Source: Paenibacillaceae bacterium
GTDB lineage: Bacteria > Bacillota > Bacilli > Paenibacillales > NBRC-103111
Assembly (NCBI GenBank): GCA_029256185.1
Contig: JAQSYI010000020.1
Location: forward strand, 1-64,000
Length of the DNA stretch: 64,000 bases
Direction of reading: 5' to 3'
Position 1 is the first letter of the stretch, and each line of letters starts with the position of its first letter. Both the position numbers and the translations under genes were made by a program. Positions 1 through 9,148 of this stretch are shown piece by piece. The notes beneath the pieces are model-generated. The model was not told the origin of the DNA. It worked only from the letters and a program-made list of their open reading frames with translations, and did no database searches.

Positions 1-97
1 CGCCTTAGACTACGTTTCGCCCGTCCAATTCGAGAACCTCTATTACCAGCAGCTCCGTTTATTCTCTTAACAGGTGTCTACTTTCTTGACAGAGGTC

Positions 98-280
98 CAT
101 TTTGCTAGCTGTCGCACCCCTTGGGCCCCTCCTACCTGCCAACAGCTATCATTTTGCTAGCTGTTGCACCCCTCGCGCCCCTCCTACCTGCCAACAGCTA
201 TCATTTTGCTGCTGTTGCACCCCTCGCGCCCCTCCTTCCAGCCAACAGCTATCATTTTGCTAGCTGTTGCACCCCTCGGG
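98..280. repeat. 52-bp tandem repeat, about 3.5 copies
   Basis: Copies begin at 98, 150, 202 and 253, each opening with CATTTTGCTAGCTGTTGCAC or a close variant; the spacing is 52, 52 and 51 bp, the short copy having lost one base in TAGCTG. Each junction can form an AGCTA...TAGCT stem. The 374-bp stretch from the window start to the first gene holds only this array and, at about 278-305, a fragment (TTTCGTCGGTCAGACT) that matches the ends of the interspersed repeats at 11.1 and 13.6 kb. No gene was recognised in the stretch. Confidence 0.85.
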
Positions 281-374
281 GACCATTTTCTTTCGTCGGT
301 CAGACTCCCAAAAGGCGTCTTCACTTAAACGGCCTCTACCAATTAACTTGCACGCTTCATATTCCTTCCCTCTT

Positions 375-1466
375 CTATGGCACGGGCGCCAGATCCAGCG
401 CCTGTTGATCCACCTCCAAATGGGCAGCCTCTTCTTCCCTCTGCAAGTATTGCTCATACTTGCCGTCCGTCAGGACCTTGCGTATCCGCTCCTTCACCTC
501 CTCCAGAGGCGCGGCCTGATCATTCTCCCGCGACAAGCATCTCAGTATCACCAGATCCCCGTTCTCCTCGAATAAGCTGCTCAGCTCTCCCGCCTGGAGC
601 AGACCTCCCTTGGATAACAAAATCGGCTGCAGCATGGCGTCGCTCCGTGACGAATCGGGCCCCAGGCTGATTTCCCCGCAGGTAATGCCACTGGCGGCTT
701 CCTCCCGGCACAAGCGGTCAAGCTCCGCCGGTCCGGAAGCCTCTTCCAGCCGGAGCGCGATCTCTTCCAAGCGCCGCTCTCCGTCTTTCCCCTTAGCGGC
801 AGGCAGCGCGACCCTAAGCAGCCGGACCGTTCCTTTCCGCTCAAACTCCTCCCGGCGGGCGGAATAATAGCCCTCCACCTCCGGCTCCGTTACCTCCAGC
901 AGCCCGTCATCAGCCAGCTTGCGCTTGAGACTCTCCGCCAGATTGGACTGCCTGAGCTCGTAATAGGAGCCAGCCTCCACCTGGCGGGGACCATATATGG
1001 GCCGTCCAGCCGCCGTTTCCCTTAGCCGCCTGGCGTTCTCCCGGCTCACCTCCTCCAGGAAGGCCTCATATCCCGGGTCAGCGAGCAAGCCATACTGCCG
1101 GAACAGCCCCTGCTCCACCTTCAACCGGGTCAGCTTCTTCAGGGCGGCCTCCTTGGCCGTCACCGCAGGCACTTCCCCGGTCCCGCCATAGGAACGCTCC
1201 CAGAAACCCGGTCCGTCCTCCGCACCGTACCGGTTCTGGTAGTAGGCAAAAACCTGAGCCCGCTCCTTCTTCAAGGCCATCAGAAGCTCCCCGTAAACAA
1301 CGGGCTCACCATTGACCGATGCCACCAGATGAGCTTCGTCCACGCCGCTCCTGTCCTTCTGCAGGATAAGAACCAGGGCGCAGACTCCAACAAGAGCCAC
1401 GACGAATATCCCTGCGGCTCCGTATGAGATGTATCGCCGGTTGGAATGCCCACCTCTTCGCTTCAT
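375..1466 (-). CDS. membrane-anchored SurA-N/parvulin-like chaperone relative
   Basis: About 363 aa. A single N-terminal membrane segment (roughly residues 13-33, GIFVVALVGVCALVLIL) follows a basic start, so the protein is probably anchored with its body outside the membrane. The region VNGEPVVYGELLMALKKER is typical of the SurA/PrsA N-terminal chaperone domain. The later part (SKGGLLQAGELSSLFEENGDLVILRCL) resembles the end of a PpiC rotamase domain but the usual SHIL start of that domain is not evident, so isomerase activity is doubtful. ATG at 1466 is preferred to ATG at 1484 because a GGGGGGCGG stretch lies just before it. It is the last gene of the GH28/ABC operon, 87 bp after the glycosidase, which suggests a role in folding the secreted or surface products of that operon (inference). 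Confidence 0.7.
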   Translation of the reverse strand: MKRRGGHSNRRYISYGAAGIFVVALVGVCALVLILQKDRSGVDEAHLVASVNGEPVVYGELLMALKKERAQVFAYYQNRYGAEDGPGFWERSYGGTGEVPAVTAKEAALKKLTRLKVEQGLFRQYGLLADPGYEAFLEEVSRENARRLRETAAGRPIYGPRQVEAGSYYELRQSNLAESLKRKLADDGLLEVTEPEVEGYYSARREEFERKGTVRLLRVALPAAKGKDGERRLEEIALRLEEASGPAELDRLCREEAASGITCGEISLGPDSSRSDAMLQPILLSKGGLLQAGELSSLFEENGDLVILRCLSRENDQAAPLEEVKERIRKVLTDGKYEQYLQREEEAAHLEVDQQALDLAPVP

Positions 1467-1553
1467 AATCCGCCCCCCATACATAAGCCCCTGACCCCGT
1501 CAACAAACGACGGGGCCATTAAGCTAAAGTTCGTTTCCTGCAAGCGGCACCGG

Positions 1554-2888
1554 TTACTCCTCAATAATATCCGGCATTCCCTCATGGGCCGCCCTTCCAT
1601 GGAAATCCGCTATATGAAGCGCTTCCACAGACACCGTCTTGAGCGCCGCCCCCTGGTCCGCCGCAGGCTCCCCGCTCCATTCCACCCGGACGCGGCGCAG
1701 GGTTACATCCTTGGCATACGCACAGTAGACGCCTGCTGTCGGCTCTTGGTGGTCCGGCTCCAGCCTGGAGGGGCGGCGGTCATAACAGCCTCCGGGCCAC
1801 TTGGTCCACTTGCCGATCTCCACCCGGATATCCTCCAGCACCACCTCCTCCAGCGGATTCCCTTCCCAGCCGCTGAGATAGATGCCGTTTTCCCCCTTGC
1901 ACGTGATGCTCCGGAAGCGGACATTGCGCAGCCGTCCCGCCCGCTCCCCCTCGCAGCGGTCGAACCGGGTCACAGAGATCGGCTCCGCTCTTCCCCACCA
2001 CCGGTCGTCGAACCGGCGGGTCTCGATTATAATGTCGCTGAAGGAAATATTCTCCACATTGCCCTGGTCCCGCAGCTGGACCGACAGCCCGCGGTTGGAA
2101 TCCTTAATCACGCAATGACTCACCGTCACGTTGCGGATGTCGTTCCACGTCTCCGTTCCAAGCTTGATGGCCGCACTGGTGGAGATCAGGGTACAGCCTG
2201 CAATAATCACATTCTCCGTCGGCCCGTAAGACATCAGCCCCTTCGTGGTCTTCAGAACGATGCAATCATCGGCGGCCTCAATATGGCAGTCCGTAATCCT
2301 GACATTGCGGCAGTGGTCCGGATCAATGCCGTCGCTGTTGGCCATGCTCAGGCTGTTCAGAATCCGGATGCCGCTGATCCGCACATCATTGCAGCCTGCC
2401 GGATGCAGCGTCCAGAAGTGGGAATTGGTCAGCGTGATGTCTCTGACGGTCAGATGATCGCATGCCTCCAGATAAATCAGCGCCGGACGGGGATAGACAG
2501 CCCCGGCGGTATGGTACCTGTCACTCTCCCCCCGAAACGCCTCCGCGCTTCCGTCGATGGTACCGAAGCCGGTTATCCGGATATTGGGCGCTCCCCGCGC
2601 GTATACAAATGCTTGCAGCGGAAGTCCGGTGCATCGGGCGGCAGCGTCCTCCTCCGGGAGCGCATAATCCTCCCGGGAGGTGCTGGCCTTAAGGACAGCC
2701 CCTCCCTCCACATGCAGCTCCACATTGGCCTTCAGTTCAATGGGACCGCTGTAATAGGTTCCTCCCGAGGGCAGCAGCACCCGCCCGCCGCCTGCTTCAA
2801 AGCAGGCATTCACCGCCCTCTGAATGGCCGGTCCGTCGTTTCCAATCCCGTTGCCCGCCGCGCCGTATTCAATTACGTTGTAAATCAT
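1554..2888 (-). CDS. glycoside hydrolase family 28 (polygalacturonase-like)
   Basis: A 444-aa right-handed beta-helix enzyme of the GH28 type. It starts MIYNVIEYGAAGNGIGNDGP, the usual opening of pectin-type GH28 proteins, and carries NSDGIDP (about residue 200) and ADDCIVLKTTKG (about 222), equivalent to the NTD and DD catalytic motifs with the acidic residues kept. The GHG and RIK motifs of classic polygalacturonases are replaced by AAIKLGTET and GLSVQLRD, as in many bacterial GH28 members of uncertain substrate. There is no signal peptide, so it probably acts on imported oligosaccharides in the cytoplasm. The start at 2888 is chosen because GGAGG lies 8 bases before it; an upstream in-frame extension lacks a binding site. 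It follows the SBP gene by 43 bp in the same operon. Galacturonide is the likely bond, but specificity is not proven. Confidence 0.85.
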   Translation of the reverse strand: MIYNVIEYGAAGNGIGNDGPAIQRAVNACFEAGGGRVLLPSGGTYYSGPIELKANVELHVEGGAVLKASTSREDYALPEEDAAARCTGLPLQAFVYARGAPNIRITGFGTIDGSAEAFRGESDRYHTAGAVYPRPALIYLEACDHLTVRDITLTNSHFWTLHPAGCNDVRISGIRILNSLSMANSDGIDPDHCRNVRITDCHIEAADDCIVLKTTKGLMSYGPTENVIIAGCTLISTSAAIKLGTETWNDIRNVTVSHCVIKDSNRGLSVQLRDQGNVENISFSDIIIETRRFDDRWWGRAEPISVTRFDRCEGERAGRLRNVRFRSITCKGENGIYLSGWEGNPLEEVVLEDIRVEIGKWTKWPGGCYDRRPSRLEPDHQEPTAGVYCAYAKDVTLRRVRVEWSGEPAADQGAALKTVSVEALHIADFHGRAAHEGMPDIIEE

Positions 2889-2931
2889 CCGTCTGTCCTC
2901 CGTTTGATTGCCGCCGCACCGAGATGGCGTC

Positions 2932-4545
2932 CTATTTCTTCTGCTGTTTATATGCAGCAAGCTTCTCATCCATGATCTGCTGGAAGCCGGCCTTCATAAT
3001 ATCCGCACTCATGGAATCGAAGGTCTTATCGAAGTCTGCCGGCTTAGCCACAACAACCTTCAGAAGGAGCTCCTCCCATTTCTGATTCAACGCCGTGCCG
3101 TTCTTGGATTCCGCCTCTACCGGCTTCTCAAAGCGTACAGCCGGCAGGTTGTCGGTGGAAGCAATTTTTGCCATCTGCAAGTATACATTCTCATAACCGG
3201 GGAATTTCGCCGCTCCCGCCCGCAAGTTGAAATCTTCGTCACCCAGATACTTGCCGTTCGACACCAGAGAGAAATCCGCGTTGCCCGAGCTCCAAAAATG
3301 CTTCTTGGTTTCATCGTTTACGATGGAAACAGGCAGGCCGTCCTTCACCGTATAGTCGGTGCCCTCAATCCCGTTCTGGATAAATTTAAGCACATCCAGC
3401 GAAGCCATCCAATTCAAGTATTTGATCGCTTCAGCAGCATGCTTGCTGCTCTTCGGAACAAAAATGAGCAGACCGTGTTTGTTATTGAACGGCTTCACAT
3501 ATTTGCCGGAGTCGTTGGCAAAGGTATCTATAGCAACATACTCTGCTGTAGGAACCATCTGCTTCAGCTCCGGCATTAAATCCAGCCGAAGTCCCACATT
3601 CCCCGTCATGGAGCCGATCCGCCCGTTCACAAAGCTTTCCTTCGCCTGCTTGCCGTCCTTGTCCAGCACCCAATCCATATCCATCAGGCCCTCATTGTAC
3701 AGCTTGTTCAGATATTTCAGGCCTTCCTTCACTCCAGGACGCATGGGATTAATTCTGTTGGTTGTACTGTCATAGGTATATAATTGCTCTTCCGTAAGCT
3801 GCGGAGCGAAGGACCACAGAAGCTGGTGGTAGCTGTATCTCTCCATCTTCCAGGGCACAAGGCCTTTTCCGACTCCGCCCGGGTCCTTCTCCTTGAACGC
3901 CTTCAGGGTTTGATAAAACTCATCCCGGGTTTTCGGTACCGGCAATCCCAGCTTATCCAGCCAATCCTTGCGGATCAGCGAGCTTTGACCGCTGGCGCTC
4001 GGCGCTGCCATCAACGCCGGAATGGCATACTGCTTCCCGTCATAAACGCCCCACTTGAGAACATCCTCTCCCAAAAATCCCTTGAGATTGGCGCCATGCT
4101 TGTTCAGAGCCTCCGTCAAATCGGTGAGCCCGCCATTCTTAACATAGTTGTACACAACAGAGCTGTCATAGGTGAATACAATGTCCGGCGCGTCGCTCGT
4201 GGCCATGAGCACATTCAATTGTTCAATTTCCTTCTCCCGCGGCACCGGAACAAATTTGATATCGATATTGTTTTTATCGCCGAACTCCTTTTGAATATAC
4301 TTGGTCAAATAATTGTTGGTCAGCGGGTCCTGTCCCGGCTGCAGATTTCCCCGGTCAAACACCTCCACCGTCAGCGTTTCCCGCTTGCCCGGCGGCTGGG
4401 ATTGCTGAGCCGGTTGTGATTCCTGAGCCGATTGGCTGCTTTCCGCACTTTTGCTGTCCGAACCGGAGCTGCAGGCTGCCATCGCTGTTGTGATCATTAC
4501 CAGAGAAAGCAGACCGCTTGCATACTTGCCATACTTTTTTCTCAT
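2932..4545 (-). CDS. extracellular sugar-binding lipoprotein (LplA-type SBP 1)
   Basis: 537 aa. The N-terminus is a lipoprotein signal ending in TAMAAC (lipobox cysteine about residue 25), followed by a Ser/Gln-rich linker (SAQESQPAQQSQPPGK) before the folded domain. The body matches family 1 oligosaccharide-binding proteins of the large Paenibacillus LplA type (RKDWLDKLGLPVPKTRDEFYQTLKAFKEKDP). It would capture the oligosaccharide outside the cell and hand it to the two permeases encoded just upstream (LplB-type and LplC-type). GGGAGGT stands 7 bases before the ATG. It is separated from the permease gene by 54 bp that hold a stem-loop. The co-transcribed GH28 gene suggests a galacturonate-containing ligand (inference). 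Confidence 0.9.
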   Translation of the reverse strand: MRKKYGKYASGLLSLVMITTAMAACSSGSDSKSAESSQSAQESQPAQQSQPPGKRETLTVEVFDRGNLQPGQDPLTNNYLTKYIQKEFGDKNNIDIKFVPVPREKEIEQLNVLMATSDAPDIVFTYDSSVVYNYVKNGGLTDLTEALNKHGANLKGFLGEDVLKWGVYDGKQYAIPALMAAPSASGQSSLIRKDWLDKLGLPVPKTRDEFYQTLKAFKEKDPGGVGKGLVPWKMERYSYHQLLWSFAPQLTEEQLYTYDSTTNRINPMRPGVKEGLKYLNKLYNEGLMDMDWVLDKDGKQAKESFVNGRIGSMTGNVGLRLDLMPELKQMVPTAEYVAIDTFANDSGKYVKPFNNKHGLLIFVPKSSKHAAEAIKYLNWMASLDVLKFIQNGIEGTDYTVKDGLPVSIVNDETKKHFWSSGNADFSLVSNGKYLGDEDFNLRAGAAKFPGYENVYLQMAKIASTDNLPAVRFEKPVEAESKNGTALNQKWEELLLKVVVAKPADFDKTFDSMSADIMKAGFQQIMDEKLAAYKQQKK

Positions 4546-4576
4546 TTTTGGACCTCCCGTTATTTTGAATCTATAG

Positions 4577-4595
4577 AAAACGAATGAATCGTTTT
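4577..4595 (-). promoter_or_regulatory. intercistronic stem-loop before SBP 1
   Basis: AAAACGA and TCGTTTT are perfect inverted arms around a 5-base loop, in the 54-bp gap between the permease and the binding-protein gene. No T-run follows in the transcript direction, so it is not a clear terminator. Such hairpins next to SBP genes often stabilise the SBP part of the mRNA; that role is inferred. Confidence 0.5.
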
Positions 4596-4599
4596 GCTA

Positions 4600-5472
4600 T
4601 CAGCCTTTTACAGCACCGATCATGACTCCGGATACGAAATACTTTTGCAGGAACGGGTAAACCGCCACTATGGGCAGGGTTGCAAAGATGATGGAGGCGG
4701 ATTTGATGCTCTCCGATACCATATTGGTCTGGCCGGTTCCTTCCTTCATCACCTCGGAGTCGGACAGGCCGGTCATGATCTGGTAGAGCACCAGTTGGAT
4801 CGGGTAAAGCTCCGGCTTGGAAATAAACATCAGGGCATCCTGGAAGCCGTTCCAGCGGCCAACCGCATAAAACAGCACCAAGGTCGCTATAACCGGCATG
4901 GACAGGGGAAGCACGATTTTGAACAGAATGCCGAAGTCCGAGCAGCCGTCGATATAGGCGGATTCCTCAAGGCCTTGGGGCAGCGACAGGATGAAGGACT
5001 TGAGGATGATCAAGTTGAAGACGCTGATCACGCCGGGGAGGATGAGCACCCACTCCGTGTTCGTCAAGTGCAGGCCCTTCAGCAGCATATATTCGGGAAT
5101 GATGCCTCCGCCGAAATACATGGTGAAGATCATCAGAAGGAGGATGACATTTACCCCTCTTAAGCGGCTTTTGGTCAGCGGATACGCCGCGAATAGGGTC
5201 ATCGTCATGGCCAGGAAGGTGAAGACCACCGTCAGAATCGCCGTGAAAATGAGCGAATGAATAATGGAATCCGTCTTCAAAATCGCTGCATAAGCATCCA
5301 GATTGAACTCAACCGGCAGCAGGCCCACCTCACCGGCCAGTATCGCTCTTTTGGAGCTTGTTGAGATCGCCAGGACATAAATAATCGGCAGGAGACATGA
5401 GATTACACACAGGATGATAACAGATGAAAGGATAAAGCTGCCCTTGCGCTTTCCAGGAATGCTCCCCGTCAT
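4600..5472 (-). CDS. ABC sugar permease, LplC/YtcP type (system 1)
   Basis: 290 aa with six predicted membrane segments, the first at about residues 14-34 (FILSSVIILCVISCLLPIIYVLAI). The cytoplasmic EAA loop is present as GLEESAYIDGCSDFGILFKIVLPLSMP and the protein ends VSGVMIGAVKG, the usual LplC/YtcP tail. It would pair with the LplB-type permease encoded two bases upstream to form the membrane channel of a carbohydrate importer. A GGGGGAT site precedes the ATG by about 11 bases. No ATPase gene is present in the operon, so a shared MsmX-type ATPase is assumed from knowledge of this family. Confidence 0.9.
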   Translation of the reverse strand: MTGSIPGKRKGSFILSSVIILCVISCLLPIIYVLAISTSSKRAILAGEVGLLPVEFNLDAYAAILKTDSIIHSLIFTAILTVVFTFLAMTMTLFAAYPLTKSRLRGVNVILLLMIFTMYFGGGIIPEYMLLKGLHLTNTEWVLILPGVISVFNLIILKSFILSLPQGLEESAYIDGCSDFGILFKIVLPLSMPVIATLVLFYAVGRWNGFQDALMFISKPELYPIQLVLYQIMTGLSDSEVMKEGTGQTNMVSESIKSASIIFATLPIVAVYPFLQKYFVSGVMIGAVKG

Positions 5473-5474
5473 GC

Positions 5475-6368
5475 TTACCAGATCCCCCTTTCCCCCAGCC
5501 GTCTGGCCATATATTCACCCGATAGCAAAAAGATCATGCCGATCACGGATTGAAACAATCCCACCGCTGTTGCAAAGCTGAATTGCCCGGATTGCAGTCC
5601 GACCTTATAGACGTAGGTGCTGATCACCTCACCGAAATCAAGAACATAGGTGTTCTGCAGCACGAAGGGTCGGTCAAACCCGATGGCTGTAATCTTGCCC
5701 AGGTTTAATATCAACAGGGTCACAATCGTTGGGCGGATGCCGGGCAGCAGTATATGCCAAATCTGGCGGAGCCGGCTTGCTCCATCCATGCTGGAAGCCT
5801 CGTAAAGCTCCGTATTGATCCCCGAAATCGCCGCCAGATAAATGATTGTTCCCCATCCGGCATTCTGCCAGACGCCGATTGCCACATAATTGACAAGCCA
5901 ATACCATTTATCCGTCAGGAAGGGAAGCTGATTCATCCCGATTGCTTGCAAGGTATTATTGACAATGCCTTTGGTTGCAAACAATTCATAGGCAATCCCC
6001 CCGATAATGACCCAGGATAAAAAATGGGGAAAATAGAGGACCGTTTGCGCGAAGCGCTTGAACAGCTTGCCCTTCAACTCGTTTAACAGGATGGCCAGCA
6101 GCAACGGCGCGGGAAACCCGACCAATAGATCCAGAAAATTGAGAAGGAAGGTGTTGCGCAACGCCCGCAGGAAGTCCCTGCTCGCAAGCATCTCTTTAAA
6201 GACATCAAAACCTACAAACTTGCTGTGAAATACACCCTGAAACATGTTGTAATCCTGAAAGGCCATCAAAACTCCGTACATCGGAAAATATTTAAAAATG
6301 ATAAAGTAGACGATTGGAGCAGCTAAAAGCACATACAAGCGCCAATCCCGCCGCAGCAGATTTCCCAA
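5475..6368 (-). CDS. ABC sugar permease, LplB/YteP type (system 1)
   Basis: 297 aa, six membrane segments; first gene of the operon that continues through LplC, SBP, GH28 and the SurA-like gene. The opening RRDWRLYVLLAAPIVYFIIF and the phrase MYGVLMAFQDYNMFQGVFHS are characteristic of the LplB family, and the EAA loop reads ELYEASSMDGASRLRQIWHILLPGI. The start codon is TTG, set by AAAGGAG nine bases upstream. The 293-bp stretch between this gene and the regulator upstream contains the regulator's terminator; a clear promoter was not recognised. Confidence 0.9.
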   Translation of the reverse strand: MGNLLRRDWRLYVLLAAPIVYFIIFKYFPMYGVLMAFQDYNMFQGVFHSKFVGFDVFKEMLASRDFLRALRNTFLLNFLDLLVGFPAPLLLAILLNELKGKLFKRFAQTVLYFPHFLSWVIIGGIAYELFATKGIVNNTLQAIGMNQLPFLTDKWYWLVNYVAIGVWQNAGWGTIIYLAAISGINTELYEASSMDGASRLRQIWHILLPGIRPTIVTLLILNLGKITAIGFDRPFVLQNTYVLDFGEVISTYVYKVGLQSGQFSFATAVGLFQSVIGMIFLLSGEYMARRLGERGIW

Positions 6369-6601
6369 GGTCCTGATCTCCTTTCATGTCATATTCTCTT
6401 CACATTCCCTACTCTAACGCGATCCATGACATTCGGGCAATGAGCCATATTCCCGGGATCGGCATAATCGGAAATCATGCACAAATCCACTATTTATGCA
6501 GGTGTGCGGATACGGAACAAGCTTGTATGAACACCTGACGACGGCTCTCTGCCATAAATCCGGCAAGAGAGACCGGCGGAGCCGCGGGACTTACACAAGT
6601 G

Positions 6602-6634
6602 AAAAAAACAGCCTGCCCAGCTTGCAGGGCGGCT
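6602..6634 (-). terminator. Rho-independent terminator after the AraC regulator
   Basis: Read on the minus strand, CAGCC-GCCC pairs with GGGC-A-GGCTG around a short loop and is followed directly by seven T residues. It lies 28 bp beyond the stop codon of the 750-aa regulator, separating it from the permease operon downstream. The rest of the 6369-6661 gap shows no gene. Confidence 0.8.
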
Positions 6635-6661
6635 GCTTTCCGTTTGGTCATGCTGCGTGCT

Positions 6662-8914
6662 TTACTTCTGCCACTTTCTCCGGTAATCTCCGGGAGTTGT
6701 CCCCGTGGCCTTGCGGAAAACCCGGATGAAGGAGCTGGGGTTTAAATATCCCACCTTTTCCACGATATCCTGAAGCATATCCTCCGTTGTTTCCAGCAGA
6801 AGCTTTGCTTTTCCAATCCGTTTGTCCGTTACATAGCCGATCAACGTTTCGCCATACTCCTCCTTAAAGAGCCGGCTGATGTACCGCGTGCTCATGCCGA
6901 AATGCCCGCTCAGCTGGTCCAGGGACAGATTGGGATCGTCGTAGTTTTCATCAATATATTCCCTGATCGTGTTGATCAACTGGTGACTGCTGCGGTTCTC
7001 GCGTATGACCTTCAATCCGGCCTCCAGATCAAGCAGGATTTTCTCCGTCTGAATGCGAACCTCGCCGACCGTTTCCGCTTGGCCCTCCAACAGATTCAAC
7101 CGGGGTTGGGCCTCCTCCCTCCAATACAATTGGAACGCATCGCCCAGCTCCATGATTTCCTTCTGAAGCTGATAATTCAAATAGCTGAGCAAGCTGGACA
7201 TTTCCGTCTTGGTGAAACAGTCATTGGCCAGATTGCCAAACAACTGGTTAAATTGATGGCGCCAGCTGTCTTCGCTCAGCTTGTAGCTTTTCACCAGGTC
7301 CCGGATATCCTGCAGGTAATTGTAGATTTCCCCCTTTTGCTGGGTTGCAATATCCGAATAGGCAATGACTCTGTTCTTGCCCAAGGCGGCTTTATATTGA
7401 AGCGCCTCTACCGCTTCATGGTACGAATAAGAGAGGTTATCTGTTGCCACATCCGCATCTCCGATTGCAATGGAGACGGTAAACGTCAAATTTTCCTGAA
7501 CCCATGCTCTGGTCCGGTTGCACAGCTCCTTCACAGCAGGCCCCGCGGCAGGATCATGGCTTGTATCCTGGGGCTGCAGCAAGGCCACCATCCGGTTCGG
7601 CTCCATCCACTCCGCCCAGCATTCGGTCTTGTTCGCTTCGCTGAACTCCATCATCACCTTCTGGAGAATGTATTTGAACAGATATTGATCGCTTACGGTG
7701 AAGTGATTGACAAAGTCCAGATACTGGTCAATTTCCAGTACCGCAACAAACGGCTGATCCAGCGTCTTGCGGATCTCCAGATTATGCAGCTCCTGCCGCC
7801 AGGCATCCGCCGAAATCATCCGGTTGCCTTCCAGGACCTCCATCAAAAGATGCTTCTGCTTGATATACAAATCCTTCTTGAGCTGCTTCTCATGCTCCGA
7901 GGAGTTCAGCATCAGGCTCGCCAAGGTGTTCTCAATCAGCGCCATCTCATCGATTTCCAAGCCGGACCTGCCGCCTTTGTTGGAGGTGAATTTTTCGATG
8001 TTTTCCACGATGTTGGATATGGGCTTATAATTTCTGTGGGTCACATACGTTAACCAGGCTATTCCGAAAAGAATGATCAGCACGCCGGCAATGGTCCAAA
8101 TATTGGTGACGGCGAAGAACGAACCGACAACCGCGTTATCCCTCAAGCCGGACTGCATGTACCAGTTGGAATAATTCGAATGCACCTGAACCGAATAGGG
8201 GGCGGAAGAAAAGGTTCTTGTATTCTCGGGAAGTCCAGTACTGTCAAAGGTAAAGAAGGACCTTCCGTCGCTGTCCAGTAAGTCCAGATAACCATACGGG
8301 GATTTGTAGCTGTCGCGGAGGAAGCTGATGATGGAATCCAAGTCTGCATTGACTACCAGCACGCCTTGCTTATAGGAGGCAATGGGAGCCGACTTGGAGA
8401 GGGACACCACATATTTCGGCTTGGAATCCGCAGATTCCTGCTGAAACGGCCGGGGATTCAGCCACTTGGTATTCCCAACCGCATAGATGGATTCAATAAA
8501 CTGCCGGTCGGCAAAATCCGAGACAGGGATAACGCCCTGGTTCGTGATCACCATCTTACTGGAATCGCTGTACATATAGATCGAATCGATGATGGAAAAC
8601 GCATTTTTCATCTGATCCAGCTTTAACCCCAATTGATACTGGTCATAAAGCGATATGGGAGCAGGGTCTCCTTCAAATATCATCCGAAACCTGGGATCGT
8701 TCATCGCCTCGTTTACGGCCAGCTTCTCGATGGAGGATAGAAGCGAATCAAGCATTTGCATGGTTTGCTGGGCGTAAGTATGATTCGCACTGACAATTTG
8801 CCGCTTGAATTGTTGATTCATATTGAAATAAGTAATAAAGATCAGAACCGCAATGGTTACAAAAAAAATGGGCGTATAAGAGAACAGGAGCCGGTAAAAC
8901 CATTTTCTGCGCAC
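6662..8914 (-). CDS. membrane-bound AraC-family regulator (YtdP/YesS type)
   Basis: 750 aa. One membrane segment at about residues 9-29 (YTPIFFVTIAVLIFITYF) and another near 275-295 (TNIWTIAGVLIILFGIAWLTY) enclose an extracellular Cache-like sensor domain. The long cytoplasmic middle region ends in an AraC-type double helix-turn-helix at about 650-750, with LSLDQLSGHFGMSTRYISRLFK and the closing GYLNPSSFIRVFRKATGTTPGDYRRK. Proteins of this layout sense carbohydrate or an SBP at the membrane and switch on a neighbouring sugar ABC operon without phosphotransfer. The start is GTG with GGGAGGG eight bases before it. Codirectional with and immediately upstream of the system 1 operon, its probable target. 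Confidence 0.88.
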   Translation of the reverse strand: MRRKWFYRLLFSYTPIFFVTIAVLIFITYFNMNQQFKRQIVSANHTYAQQTMQMLDSLLSSIEKLAVNEAMNDPRFRMIFEGDPAPISLYDQYQLGLKLDQMKNAFSIIDSIYMYSDSSKMVITNQGVIPVSDFADRQFIESIYAVGNTKWLNPRPFQQESADSKPKYVVSLSKSAPIASYKQGVLVVNADLDSIISFLRDSYKSPYGYLDLLDSDGRSFFTFDSTGLPENTRTFSSAPYSVQVHSNYSNWYMQSGLRDNAVVGSFFAVTNIWTIAGVLIILFGIAWLTYVTHRNYKPISNIVENIEKFTSNKGGRSGLEIDEMALIENTLASLMLNSSEHEKQLKKDLYIKQKHLLMEVLEGNRMISADAWRQELHNLEIRKTLDQPFVAVLEIDQYLDFVNHFTVSDQYLFKYILQKVMMEFSEANKTECWAEWMEPNRMVALLQPQDTSHDPAAGPAVKELCNRTRAWVQENLTFTVSIAIGDADVATDNLSYSYHEAVEALQYKAALGKNRVIAYSDIATQQKGEIYNYLQDIRDLVKSYKLSEDSWRHQFNQLFGNLANDCFTKTEMSSLLSYLNYQLQKEIMELGDAFQLYWREEAQPRLNLLEGQAETVGEVRIQTEKILLDLEAGLKVIRENRSSHQLINTIREYIDENYDDPNLSLDQLSGHFGMSTRYISRLFKEEYGETLIGYVTDKRIGKAKLLLETTEDMLQDIVEKVGYLNPSSFIRVFRKATGTTPGDYRRKWQK

Positions 8915-9026
8915 AAAGCTTGCCCTCCCGCTTGGCTAATTTCCCAGAGCCTATCTGATTTACGAATCCAGTATAGGAGATTCATGAATAATAAGCAATT
9001 TGCCGTTTTCCCGGATTGCTATTTTG

Positions 9027-9032
9027 TATAAT
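9027..9032 (+). promoter_or_regulatory. possible -10 element for the cupin AraC gene
   Basis: A consensus TATAAT hexamer sits in the divergent region between the two regulator genes, 116 bp before the start at 9149. No good -35 hexamer stands at the normal distance, so the call is weak. Confidence 0.3.
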
Positions 9033-9148
9033 AACAGGCATGGCGAGGACATTTCCCTTCACATGCTCCGGGTCTTCGGGTATACTGGGGTCCAATACGG
9101 CGCCGCTTGCGGCGGCCATACCGGAGATGCTGCGAAGGAAGGAAGAAC

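Noticed and set aside
1446-2975. 509-aa plus-strand open frame
   Set aside because: Antisense to the GH28 gene; composition and lack of binding site mark it as a shadow of the high-GC coding strand.
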